From contig DAOLNV010000086.1 in the NCBI GenBank assembly GCA_035416745.1, positions 1 to 23,606 on the forward strand: a stretch of 23,606 nucleotides of DNA, written 5' to 3'. The position numbers were made by a program, and so were the translations under genes. The notes beneath the pieces are model-generated. The model did not search any database. It was given only the letters and a program-made list of their open reading frames with translations, and was not told the origin of the DNA. This DNA comes from Candidatus Hydrogenedentota bacterium (GTDB taxonomy: Bacteria; Hydrogenedentota; Hydrogenedentia; Hydrogenedentales; SLHB01). This document shows, in pieces, positions 1 to 7,701 of the stretch. Positions within the stretch are counted from its first letter, which is position 1. Every line of letters begins with the position of its first letter.

Positions 1-147
1 GGACGCCGCAGAAAAGCGCTCAGGTGAAATGAAGAGGCACAGCACGTGTCCAAGTCAACAGAAAAGCGCCGGTCAAATCGCCGCGCAAGCACAGACGAAA
101 CCGGGGACAGCGCCATGCGATTCCCAGACTCCGGTTAGCCCGCCCTT

Positions 148-283
148 CTTCCGCGCCAACGCCGCGAAACATGCGCCCGCCCTACGGCTTCCCCATCTTC
201 CGCGCCAACGGCGCGGAACATACCAGCCCAGGCTGAAGGCCTGGGGAACGGGATTCCCTCGTATCCCCCGGGCTGAAGGCCCG
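148..283. repeat. array of short GC-rich hairpins
   Basis: Two near-identical 25-base units (148-172 and 197-221, two mismatches) lie 49 bases apart. The second forms a perfect 9-bp stem with an AAC loop at 198-218. Two further hairpins follow, at 227-245 (7 bp) and 269-283 (5 bp), and both have the loop TGAAG. The motif GAACAT or GAAACAT follows three of the four units. An open frame crosses the region but has no recognisable protein character. The rest of 1-342 shows no gene. The array resembles dispersed intergenic palindromic repeats, but copies elsewhere in the genome cannot be seen from here. Confidence 0.55.
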
Positions 284-342
284 AAACATCGTCATCCCTC
301 AGTCGCTCAGCCTTGTCCGCTTTGACTATCATGACAATCTCC

Positions 343-1575
343 CTATTCCCCCGCGACGTCCATGGCAATCTCGGCCCATGCCGAGAGGCGTTCGGGTTCG
401 TAGCGGACCGTGCTGATGTCCTTCAAGATGAACTCGAGGGCGCAGCCGTGTTTCTCGCAGGCCTTTCGGGTAGCCGTCAGGTGAGCGCGCACCAGCGCCG
501 GGTCGAACGTGCTGTCGGCGAGCAGGGCCGGATTGGGTTTGCGCGAGTAAACAAAATCGCCGCCGATCTCGGCCGCGCCGCGCTCTTCATCGACCCACGG
601 GCTCATCGAAACTTTGCGGACGTTGGGAATCATGCGCACTTCGTGCATCTTGCCATCGAGCGGGTCGCAGCACCCATAGTACACCAGCCCGAAACGCGCG
701 CAGACAGGCGCGATATAGTCCACTTCGAACTCCCGAAACATCTGGGGGGAGACGGTCGAGAACATCTGCGCGAGACCGAACATCCAGAGGTCTTTGGTGC
801 GCGGCCTTTCAGGATCGTAACCGGGCGCGGGCAGTTCGTCGGTATAGGCGCCGGTGCAGTGGATCAGGCTCTGTGGCTGGCACAGCAAGCCTTGCATTTC
901 CAACTGGTCGAGCATGGACAGATACCCGTCTCTCATGCGGGCGGCGAGCCGGTGCATGTAGTCCGGCCGCTCGATCAAGGCAAACAGCGCGTTCTCGACG
1001 CCCATCCACGTGCTGATCGGGTCCCAGTACGAGAGATAGGGGTCAATACCCCAGGGCCGGACCTCGAGGAGCCCGACGAAGAGTTCGTGGGCAACGGCCA
1101 GACGGCGCGCGGTCTCGCCGGGATCGTGGGCGATCTCGGGCGTTTGGATCTTCTCCAAATCGTCCTCGGTTTGAAACTGGTTCATGTACCGGTGGCCCAC
1201 CACGTCGTTGGCGGGGTCGGTAGCGACAGTATCTTCCCGCACGGTGACGCCGAATCCGGAATTGTGGACGGCCTTGGGCACCCGAATGAACGGTTCGACC
1301 ACCATGTCGGCCCGGAAATGGTTCCATTGGTACAGGGTGCGGCGAAGGCCGGCTTCGTACCCGCGGCACTCCGGGTCCGTGCATCGCAGCGCCAATTCTT
1401 CGCTGTCGATTTCGTTCCAGGCGACTTGGTCAATCATCACCATGGGCCGTACCGGGTCGAGCGCATTCAATCTGCGCCAGAGGGCGCGCTTCTCCTCCTG
1501 CACCGGCAGCGCGGCGGCCTCGGCCACCCGTTTTGCCAGTTGGCGGATTATGTTCACATCTTCCTTGTTCAGCAT
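343..1575 (-). CDS. uroporphyrinogen decarboxylase (UroD/MtaA-like) family protein
   Basis: The protein of about 410 residues belongs by pattern to the UroD-like branch that contains corrinoid and coenzyme M methyltransferases rather than haem-pathway HemE. Recognisable blocks are an HCTG stretch in the middle, a YYGCCDPLDG motif with paired cysteines followed by an IPNVRKVSMSPW stretch, and a RKPNPALLA segment near the end. In methyltransferase members, Cys and His residues in such places bind zinc; that role is inferred here. I chose the ATG at 1573-1575 because the following MLNKEDVN stretch looks like the family N-terminus; an upstream in-frame ATG at 1608 lacks a ribosome site. No corrinoid protein is encoded nearby, so the substrate is unknown. 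The gene diverges from the xylose-isomerase-like gene across a 240-base gap and may share its regulation. Confidence 0.8.
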   Translation of the reverse strand: MLNKEDVNIIRQLAKRVAEAAALPVQEEKRALWRRLNALDPVRPMVMIDQVAWNEIDSEELALRCTDPECRGYEAGLRRTLYQWNHFRADMVVEPFIRVPKAVHNSGFGVTVREDTVATDPANDVVGHRYMNQFQTEDDLEKIQTPEIAHDPGETARRLAVAHELFVGLLEVRPWGIDPYLSYWDPISTWMGVENALFALIERPDYMHRLAARMRDGYLSMLDQLEMQGLLCQPQSLIHCTGAYTDELPAPGYDPERPRTKDLWMFGLAQMFSTVSPQMFREFEVDYIAPVCARFGLVYYGCCDPLDGKMHEVRMIPNVRKVSMSPWVDEERGAAEIGGDFVYSRKPNPALLADSTFDPALVRAHLTATRKACEKHGCALEFILKDISTVRYEPERLSAWAEIAMDVAGE

Positions 1576-1691
1576 GGCCGGTCCCACCGTTTTCCTCGCT
1601 TGCCGCATGCGTGCCGCGGATCATATGCGCCCTGACGAGCCTATCACGCAATCCCCCGGGTTCGCCAGCTCCTGCGGCGGGCATGGGCAGT

Positions 1692-1720
1692 TTGCAAACG
1701 GGCTGGCCGCGCCGTATCCT
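1692..1720 (+). promoter_or_regulatory. candidate sigma70 promoter for the isomerase-epimerase-aldolase run
   Basis: A TTGCAA at 1692-1697 and a TATCCT at 1715-1720 are separated by 17 bases, in the divergent gap upstream of the isomerase start at 1816. The match is moderate, and in high-GC DNA such matches also arise by chance. Confidence 0.35.
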
Positions 1721-1721
1721 G

Positions 1722-1739
1722 ACACCTCCTTAATGGTGT
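1722..1739. promoter_or_regulatory. inverted repeat, candidate operator
   Basis: ACACC at 1722-1726 and GGTGT at 1735-1739 form a 5-bp inverted repeat with an 8-base AT-rich centre. It lies just downstream of the candidate -10 box, where a repressor would block transcription start. No regulator gene is present in the window. The repeat is short, so chance is a real alternative. Confidence 0.3.
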
Positions 1740-1815
1740 AACAACACGTATGGGGAAGCCGGTGCGCTGCGTTGTCTCGCAGCGCCGCGGCGCCGTGCGG
1801 ATGGAGGAGATCGCC

Positions 1816-2865
1816 ATGCCGAAGACCAATGGCAAGTACCGCTTTTCATTTGGCCCATGGAATATCGACGAAGGCGCCGACCCGTTCGGGCCGCAGGTGC
1901 GCCTCCCCATTGCCATGGCCAAGAAGTTCAGGGCCGCGAAGCAAATGGGGTTTCACGGCATCCAGTTTCACGATGACGATGTCGTGCCGAATCTCGACAG
2001 CAAATCCCATTCACAAATCATGAAGGAAGCGAAGGCGATCAAGCGCAGACTCGACGACGAAGGCCTCAAGGCCGAGTTCGTTGCGCCGCGCATGTGGTTC
2101 GCCCCGCAAACGATCGATGGCGCCTACACCAACAACAACCCCCGCGACCGCAAATACGCCATCGACCGGACCAAGGTCTGCATCGACATCAAGAACGCGC
2201 TCGATGCGTCGTGGGTGGTCATGTGGCTGGCGCGCGAAGGCACGTACATCCGCGAAGCGAAGAGCGCCCGCAAACAAGTGCTCCAAATCGTCGAGGCGTT
2301 CAACATTTTCCTCAATTACGATCCCAAACTGAAGATCCTCGTCGAACCCAAACCCAACGAGCCCATGGACAGCGCCATCATCTCGACCATCGGCCACGCC
2401 GTGGGACTCGGCTATATGACCTGCGACCCCGCGCGCATGGGCGTACTGGTCGAAACCGCTCACTCAATTCTCGCCGGACTCGACCCGTCAGACGACATGG
2501 GCTACGCGCTCGCCCACGACAAGCTGTGGAGCGTGCACCTTAACGACCAGGGCGGCCTCAAATTCGACCAAGACAAGTCGTTCGGCTCCTATAACCTCCG
2601 CCGTGCGTTCAACCAGGTGCGCGTGCTCGAAGAATACGGTTACGGCCGCAAAGGAGAATGGGTCGGCCTCGATGTCAAGACCATGCGCACCCAGAAGCAG
2701 AACGTGTCGATGAAACACCTTGCCAACAGCCTCAACACGTTCAAGATGCTGCTCGACAAGGTCGTCACCCTCGATCGCGAGCTCGAGGCACAGCTCATCA
2801 AGGCGCGCGACTACGAGGAACTAGACCGGTATATCCTCTGCCATCTCATGGGCGTGAGGTACTAG
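1816..2865 (+). CDS. class I xylose isomerase homologue (TIM barrel)
   Basis: This 349-residue protein lines up along its whole length with Streptomyces-type xylose isomerase (about 388 residues), which interconverts aldose and ketose sugars using two divalent metals. Matching features are W15, FHDDD at 51-55 (catalytic His52 and Asp55), W137, EPKPNEP at 177-183 (Glu177, Lys179), Glu213 and His216, KFDQD at 249-253 (Asp251, Asp253), Asp286, and a C-terminus ending HLMGVR. One metal ligand differs: the aspartate equivalent to Asp245 is His241. The start at 1816 follows a good GGAGGAG ribosome site; upstream in-frame ATGs at 1750 and 1801 lack one. The gene leads a same-strand run with an epimerase and an aldolase homologue. 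Its true substrate need not be xylose. Confidence 0.85.
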   Translation: MPKTNGKYRFSFGPWNIDEGADPFGPQVRLPIAMAKKFRAAKQMGFHGIQFHDDDVVPNLDSKSHSQIMKEAKAIKRRLDDEGLKAEFVAPRMWFAPQTIDGAYTNNNPRDRKYAIDRTKVCIDIKNALDASWVVMWLAREGTYIREAKSARKQVLQIVEAFNIFLNYDPKLKILVEPKPNEPMDSAIISTIGHAVGLGYMTCDPARMGVLVETAHSILAGLDPSDDMGYALAHDKLWSVHLNDQGGLKFDQDKSFGSYNLRRAFNQVRVLEEYGYGRKGEWVGLDVKTMRTQKQNVSMKHLANSLNTFKMLLDKVVTLDRELEAQLIKARDYEELDRYILCHLMGVRY

Positions 2866-2886
2866 AAAACGCGACGCAGGACCATC

Positions 2887-2929
2887 GGGGCCGGCCCGCC
2901 TGGCTGCGCGGCAGACGCGGGCCGGCCTC
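2887..2929 (+). terminator. strong stem-loop, possible terminator or processing signal
   Basis: A 13-bp GC stem (left arm 2887-2899, right arm 2917-2929, with one G-T wobble) encloses a 17-base loop and starts 21 bases after the isomerase stop. No T-run follows, so it is not a classic intrinsic terminator. It could reduce read-through into the epimerase gene or protect the 3' end of the isomerase mRNA. Confidence 0.45.
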
Positions 2930-3038
2930 GGATCATGCGATAGACTTTGCCCCTCTTCGCGCGGGTCGATTGCACACCCGCACGGCGTATGGCAGAATGG
3001 GCCTGTTTCTATTACCAGGAAAATCAAAGGGGATTCTC

Positions 3039-4115
3039 ATGCCTGCCAAGAGACGCGCGCAAAAGAAGCCAGCCGTTGTCAATACCTCCATCAAACCCAT
3101 CACGAACGAAACGGAACTCGATGAATTGCTGTCGACGCCCGCCCCCGGGCTGATCGATTTCATGGGCAAACTCAAGGGTGACCTGCTCGTTCTCGGGACG
3201 GGCGGCAAGGTCGGGCATACCATGGCCCGCATGGCAACGCGCGCCGTCAAGGCATCGGGCGTCAAGCGCAGGGTCATCGGCGTAGACACATTCCCCGCCG
3301 ATGAGGTGCGGAAGAAACTCGACAAGCTCGGCGTCGAAACCCACAAGGCGGACCTCATGAAGCCGGGCGTGCTCGAGCAGTTGCCGGACGCCGAGAACGT
3401 GCTCTACATGGTCGGTCTCAAGTTCGGTTCGACCGGCACCGAGTGGAACACGTGGGCCATCAACACCTATCTCGCGGGACTGTGCGCGCAGCGCTACAAG
3501 AAATCGCGCATCGTGTCCTTTTCTTCCGGCAACATTTATCCGTTTCTGCCGGTAGGCAGCGGCGGCGCGACCGAGGAGACGCCCACGGCCCCGCTGGGCG
3601 AGTACGCCATGACCACGCTCGGGCGCGAACGCATGTTCGACTACGTCGCGAACCACGAGGGCGCCAAAGTGCTGCAATTCAGGCTCAACTACGCCGCCGA
3701 GCTGCGCTACGGCATTGTCCACGATGTCGCCACGAAGGTCTGGAACGGCGTGCCGGTCGACGTCTCGATGGGCCATGTGAACGTCGTATGGCAGGGGTAC
3801 GTCTGCAACGTCGCTCTCCAGTGTTTCGGGTTGGCAGAGTCCCCCGCGCGCATCTTGAACGTCGCCGGACCCGAAACAGTCTCGATCCGCTGGATGGCCG
3901 GCCGGCTCGGGAAGCTCATGGGCAAGGAACCAAGAATTGTGGGCGAGGAATCGCCGAACGCGCTGCTGAACAACGCGGCGCCCTGCCACAAACTGTTCGG
4001 ATATCCGCAGGTGAGTGTCGACAAGATGATCGAGTGGGTGGCGTACTGGGTGGCGAGCGGCGGAGCAAGCCTCGGCAAACCGACCCATTACGAAACCCGC
4101 GATGGGAAGTTCTGA
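3039..4115 (+). CDS. NAD-dependent epimerase/dehydratase family protein (extended SDR)
   Basis: This 358-residue protein has a Rossmann-type nucleotide loop at residues 51-60 (VLGTGGKVGH), an acidic residue after the second strand (GVDTF, Asp83), the active-site serine region FSSGNIY at 161-167, and a conserved NVAGPE block near 274-279. The catalytic YxxxK of the SDR superfamily reads Y189-AMT-T193 here, so the lysine is replaced by threonine. The N-terminus has about 45 extra residues, basic at first, before the Rossmann fold. The start at 3039 has an AAGGGGA ribosome site six bases upstream; the open frame extends far upstream but only overlaps the isomerase gene in another frame. The aldolase-family gene follows after one base, so the two are translated together. 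Sugar-nucleotide or free-sugar oxidation or epimerisation is plausible; the substrate is unknown. Confidence 0.82.
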   Translation: MPAKRRAQKKPAVVNTSIKPITNETELDELLSTPAPGLIDFMGKLKGDLLVLGTGGKVGHTMARMATRAVKASGVKRRVIGVDTFPADEVRKKLDKLGVETHKADLMKPGVLEQLPDAENVLYMVGLKFGSTGTEWNTWAINTYLAGLCAQRYKKSRIVSFSSGNIYPFLPVGSGGATEETPTAPLGEYAMTTLGRERMFDYVANHEGAKVLQFRLNYAAELRYGIVHDVATKVWNGVPVDVSMGHVNVVWQGYVCNVALQCFGLAESPARILNVAGPETVSIRWMAGRLGKLMGKEPRIVGEESPNALLNNAAPCHKLFGYPQVSVDKMIEWVAYWVASGGASLGKPTHYETRDGKF

Positions 4116-4116
4116 C

Positions 4117-5190
4117 ATGGCCAATCCAATGCCGTCCCAAGAGGTTCTCGACATCGTTCGCCGGGGCACGGTGATTCCCGCGCACCCACTGGCCTTGACC
4201 AGAGACGGGGCGTTCGACGAGCGGCATCAGCGCGCCCTGACACGCTACTACTGCGCCGCGGGCGCGGGCGGCCTGGCGGTCGGGGTCCACACCACGCAGT
4301 TCGAGATTCGCCAGCCCCAGCACGGCCTGTTCAAGCCGGTGCTCGAGCTCGCGAAGGAAACCGCCGATGCGTGCGCCGCGTCCCTCGGACGCCCGGTCGT
4401 CCTGGTGGGCGGCATTTGCGGCAAGACGCCCCAGGCACTCGAGGAAGCGGCGTTTCTCAAGGAAACCGGTTACGACGCCGGCCTGCTCAGTCTCGCGGCG
4501 TTGAAACAAGAAACCGTGCCGGAGCTGATCGCCCACTGCAGAGCTGTGGCTGAGCTCATGCCGCTCATGGGATTCTACTTGCAGCCCGCTGTCGGCGGAC
4601 GCCTCTTGCCCGCGGGTTTCTGGCGTCAATTCGCCGAAATCGAGAACGTCGTGGCCATCAAGATGGCCCCGTTTAACCGGTACCAAACGTTCGACGTAGT
4701 GCGCGGCGTGGCTGAAGCCGGCCGGGCCGGAGATATCGCCCTGTACACCGGCAACGACGACAACATCATCGTGGACCTGCTCACTCCCTACCACGTCCGC
4801 GTCGGCGCGGAAACCGTGGCCGCCCGCATCGCAGGCGGTTTGCTGGGCCACTGGGCATGCTGGACCAGGACCGCGGTCGCACAGCTCAACCAGTGCCACG
4901 CCATCGTGAAGGCGGCATCCGGCGTTCCCGAGGAGATGCTGACTCAGGCGGCCGAGGTCACCGACTGCAATGCGGCCTTCTTCGACGCCGCCAACGCATT
5001 TGCCGGATGCATTGCGGGCATTCACGAGGTGCTGGCGCGCCAGGGATTGATGGCTGCCACCCGATGCCTCAACCCGAAAGAGGTCCTTTCCCCGGGACAG
5101 AGCCGCGAAATCGACCGCGTATACAACGCCTACCCCCATCTGAATGACGACGCTTTCGTCAAGCGGCATCTCGACGAATGGCTGGCGTAA
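4117..5190 (+). CDS. dihydrodipicolinate synthase/N-acetylneuraminate lyase (DapA) family protein
   Basis: This 357-residue TIM-barrel protein fits the class I aldolase family in which a lysine forms a Schiff base with pyruvate or another ketoacid. The likely lysine is K182 in AIKMAP, and Y154 in MGFYLQP is at the place of the catalytic tyrosine. The GVHTTQFE stretch near residues 56-63 takes the place of the usual GTTGE loop. It is longer than DapA itself (about 290-300 residues) and is not in a lysine-biosynthesis context, so a catabolic aldolase or dehydratase acting on a sugar-derived ketoacid is more likely. The ATG at 4117 lies one base after the epimerase stop with GGGAAG seven bases upstream; an ATG at 4102 inside the epimerase gene is the alternative. 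No clear terminator follows. Confidence 0.82.
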   Translation: MANPMPSQEVLDIVRRGTVIPAHPLALTRDGAFDERHQRALTRYYCAAGAGGLAVGVHTTQFEIRQPQHGLFKPVLELAKETADACAASLGRPVVLVGGICGKTPQALEEAAFLKETGYDAGLLSLAALKQETVPELIAHCRAVAELMPLMGFYLQPAVGGRLLPAGFWRQFAEIENVVAIKMAPFNRYQTFDVVRGVAEAGRAGDIALYTGNDDNIIVDLLTPYHVRVGAETVAARIAGGLLGHWACWTRTAVAQLNQCHAIVKAASGVPEEMLTQAAEVTDCNAAFFDAANAFAGCIAGIHEVLARQGLMAATRCLNPKEVLSPGQSREIDRVYNAYPHLNDDAFVKRHLDEWLA

Positions 5191-5261
5191 GGGGTCGCGC
5201 CCGTGTGGGGCCGCCCGTGTGGGATCGGCGCCCTCGCCGGTCAAGGCAGCGCGGACGCCTC

Positions 5262-5630
5262 CTAGTGATGGTTCCCGCCCGCCTCTGATTCCGTCTGCTC
5301 CGTCTGCTCCTCCCTCTTTTCGCGGCGGCGGCGAGAGACTATGTGGAAGTACAGCACTTCTGATGCACCCATGGCGGCACATACAAACGTAAACGCGACT
5401 CCGAAGCGTGGGACGTAATATGGGGGCCCAAATGCATCATAAAAGAGCAACAGAAGCAGGTTGATGAACAGAGCCGTGGTTATCATCGTCCCCATAATGC
5501 CGCTTGCGACCGCTCCCATCACTCCGGGTGTCCTTGGATAAAAGAGCAAGCGGTAAAGGGCCACGCTTATGCCTCCCCCGAGCGCCATGCTCAAGGAGAC
5601 CCATATCAGGACGAAGACTTTTGTCCACAT
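5262..5630 (-). CDS. small hypothetical membrane protein
   Basis: This 122-residue protein has a hydrophobic N-terminal segment (about residues 4-27), a second around 38-65 that could cross the membrane once or twice, and a third near 75-95. It ends in a basic stretch (SRRRREKREE) and a polar tail containing an EQTEQTE repeat. I do not recognise the family. The tail is encoded by a short direct repeat (GTCTGCTCC, about 5288-5308 on the plus strand), which suggests the 3' end has grown by repeat slippage. It converges with the aldolase-family gene and lies 116 bases downstream of the putative outer-membrane protein gene on the same strand. Confidence 0.6.
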   Translation of the reverse strand: MWTKVFVLIWVSLSMALGGGISVALYRLLFYPRTPGVMGAVASGIMGTMITTALFINLLLLLFYDAFGPPYYVPRFGVAFTFVCAAMGASEVLYFHIVSRRRREKREEQTEQTESEAGGNHH

Positions 5631-5746
5631 CGCCGGCTTCTCGCCTCAACCGGTGGCCCCGGACGCACGGGCGCGTCAAGGCCGCCAAGTTTTCATGATA
5701 CACCCGGCGGCGCGCCGTCAACGCATGGAATCACGATACTCCGTTA

Positions 5747-6601
5747 TCAGCCGTGTGAGGACGACTTGAACCGGTGTTTGTAGAGCACATAGAACGACCA
5801 GTTGTTGAGATCGTCGCTGTTCTCACAGAAGAACAAGTATCCTGCCGCCAGCACCAGATCGTCTTGCTTGGTGAGCGGCACATCCACGCCGGCGCGCGGA
5901 CTGAAATAGAACGGCTTTGTGCGCTGCTTTTCCACGATTCGGGGATCGAAACTGGTAAGGGGGAGATCAATTTTCACGACTGCTTCCGTGCTCAGGTCCA
6001 GGTATGCCCCAATGCCGCCCACGAACGGCCGCGTCCCTCTCAGCGAACGCCGGAAACGTTCCATCGCCCCCTCGCTCGGCTCGTAGACCGACTGGCCCCA
6101 CGGGTAATACAAAATCCCCGTCGAAGCAAACCAGAATTTCCGCGAGAAATCTACGTGAAACATCGCGGGGATGCCCAAGGGATAATAGCGATCCTCATTG
6201 CGCACGGTCCCGAGAGACCCTCCGAACGTACACATCCACACCCACTTCGGGCTCAGCTCGCGGCCAAAACCGGCGTGCACGTCCCACAGACGGAGTTCGT
6301 CACGCCAATCCAGAAACGTCCGCGGCTCTTCCCAGCGCGGGAGAAGCTTCCCGAAAATGCCGTTGATCTGGCGGTCGATCTGCGCCTCGGAAGCCTCCAG
6401 CCGTGGCTGCACGTTCGCCATGCCAAAGACCACGAACCATTTCGAGAGCTCTTCCGTGCCGGCGCCCAGGGCTTCGGGAGCCGATGCCGCGCTGTCTCCC
6501 TCTTGATTCCCCATCTCGGCATGGCTCAAGGCGGCACAGACGAGCACTCCGAACAGAAGCAATCCCCGAAGACCCAGCGTCCGCGCGTATGAGCATACCA
6601 T
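5747..6601 (-). CDS. putative outer-membrane beta-barrel protein
   Basis: This 284-residue protein begins with a clear Sec signal peptide (hydrophobic core about residues 10-26, likely cleavage after SHA at 28). The body has many alternating hydrophobic and aromatic strands, for example around KFWFASTGILYY and SPRAGVDV, and it ends YVLYKHRF followed by a short tail, which resembles an outer-membrane barrel strand with terminal aromatics. No enzyme motif is visible. I chose the ATG at 6599-6601 because it directly precedes the signal peptide and has an AAGGA site upstream; the frame stays open to an ATG at 6706, but that would add 35 residues in front of the signal. The function is unknown; a surface or porin-like role is inferred only from the fold pattern. 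Confidence 0.6.
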   Translation of the reverse strand: MVCSYARTLGLRGLLLFGVLVCAALSHAEMGNQEGDSAASAPEALGAGTEELSKWFVVFGMANVQPRLEASEAQIDRQINGIFGKLLPRWEEPRTFLDWRDELRLWDVHAGFGRELSPKWVWMCTFGGSLGTVRNEDRYYPLGIPAMFHVDFSRKFWFASTGILYYPWGQSVYEPSEGAMERFRRSLRGTRPFVGGIGAYLDLSTEAVVKIDLPLTSFDPRIVEKQRTKPFYFSPRAGVDVPLTKQDDLVLAAGYLFFCENSDDLNNWSFYVLYKHRFKSSSHG

Positions 6602-6798
6602 CCCGTAGAATCCTTTTCGCTTGCTGGAAAGACCCGTCTCCCTGGGAAAGCGAACGCCACGTCCCCCACGCCTATGGTAACGGTCTTCGCGGATTATATC
6701 AATCATTCGAGAACCCGGCCGCTCATCTCAACGGGTTTCGTTCTTCACGCCGTGACATGCGTCACCCCTCGCGCGTGTCAATACACCACGGCGCTGTA

Positions 6799-7449
6799 TC
6801 AATTGCGGGACATCGGCGGAGGAGATGCCGTCGTAGCGGCGCCCGTCCCGTTCGGAGGCGGCGGCGCGGCTTTTACCTCGACCGTGTCGTCCGCGACGGC
6901 GCGCACCACATACGCGTAACGGCCGCGGGGAAGGCCTTGCTCGTGGGTGATGGCCTGAAAGATCACCGGCTCCTCGTCTTCGTCCGCAACGAAACGCAGG
7001 GCGACAGCTCCCGAACCGATTCCGCCTCCAGGAATGGTAATGGTGACGGGAGCGACCCGCCCCACGGCGTCCTGCGGGGTCCACCGCCGCTTCTGCGCCT
7101 CCCGCACTTCACGCCGGTGGGCCAGCCAGATGTCCACTGCAAAGGTCACGGCCCCGATGAGCAGCGCCAGCGATTTCACATGGAACCGCAGCAGGAGAAA
7201 GGTGAGCAGCAGACCGCCCAGCCCAAACGCCGTAAGGGTGACCACGACCGTGCGGAATGATATGCCTTCGACAAAACTATGCACGTCGCGGTGCTGGCGA
7301 TGATACACCGCGTCTATTATGTCCCCCACATTGAAATTGAAAAAGCGTTTCTTGTGTTTGGTGGTGAGCTCTTCGCCAATCACCAACAGCGACATCATGG
7401 CGCCGATAAGCCCGAATGCCGCATACAACTGTACCCAGTCACCGAACAT
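6799..7449 (-). CDS. NfeD-like membrane protein with C-terminal OB-fold
   Basis: This 216-residue protein has three predicted membrane segments (about residues 5-25, 66-87 and 92-110) and then a soluble domain at about 126-195. That domain begins GRVAPVTITIPGGGIGSGAV and resembles the small beta-barrel domain of short NfeD/YuaF proteins, which work with flotillin-type membrane scaffolds. The last 20 residues are low-complexity Pro/Ala/Gly. No flotillin gene is nearby, so the partner is unknown. The start at 7449 fits the first membrane helix and has an AAAGG site 11 bases upstream; the frame runs open to 7701, but the extra region is Cys/Pro-rich and not protein-like. Membrane topology is seen in the sequence; the NfeD link is by resemblance. 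Confidence 0.6.
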   Translation of the reverse strand: MFGDWVQLYAAFGLIGAMMSLLVIGEELTTKHKKRFFNFNVGDIIDAVYHRQHRDVHSFVEGISFRTVVVTLTAFGLGGLLLTFLLLRFHVKSLALLIGAVTFAVDIWLAHRREVREAQKRRWTPQDAVGRVAPVTITIPGGGIGSGAVALRFVADEDEEPVIFQAITHEQGLPRGRYAYVVRAVADDTVEVKAAPPPPNGTGAATTASPPPMSRN

Positions 7450-7701
7450 GATACGACAACCTTTCTGTTCAAGGATTATTGACGCGTCCGGCTCTTCTTC
7501 TTCCCGCATGTTGTTGAGAGTTCGTTTATTCAGCAAGGGGACGCGTGGGCGGCAGCCAGAAATTCCTGTTCTTACACAGAAGACCACGAAAAGGGGGCGG
7601 CCGCCTTCAGCCGGACACACCTCCACGCTGCCTATGAATTCCCCGCATATGCCGAAAGTTCCCGCAGACTGGTCAGGACAATCCAGACGGAAGTCCCGCA
7701 A

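Noticed and set aside
148..283. possible CRISPR array
   Set aside because: There are only two similar units, the others differ, spacings are irregular and no cas gene is present.
29..325. 98-residue open frame at the window start
   Set aside because: It is made of the hairpin repeats, is rich in Pro, Arg and Ala, and has no ribosome site.
313..1635. 440-residue plus-strand open frame
   Set aside because: It is antisense to the UroD-like gene, has no recognisable motif, and reflects stop-codon scarcity in high-GC DNA.
3916..5382. 488-residue minus-strand open frame
   Set aside because: It lies antisense to the epimerase and DapA-like genes, which have clear family motifs and ribosome sites.
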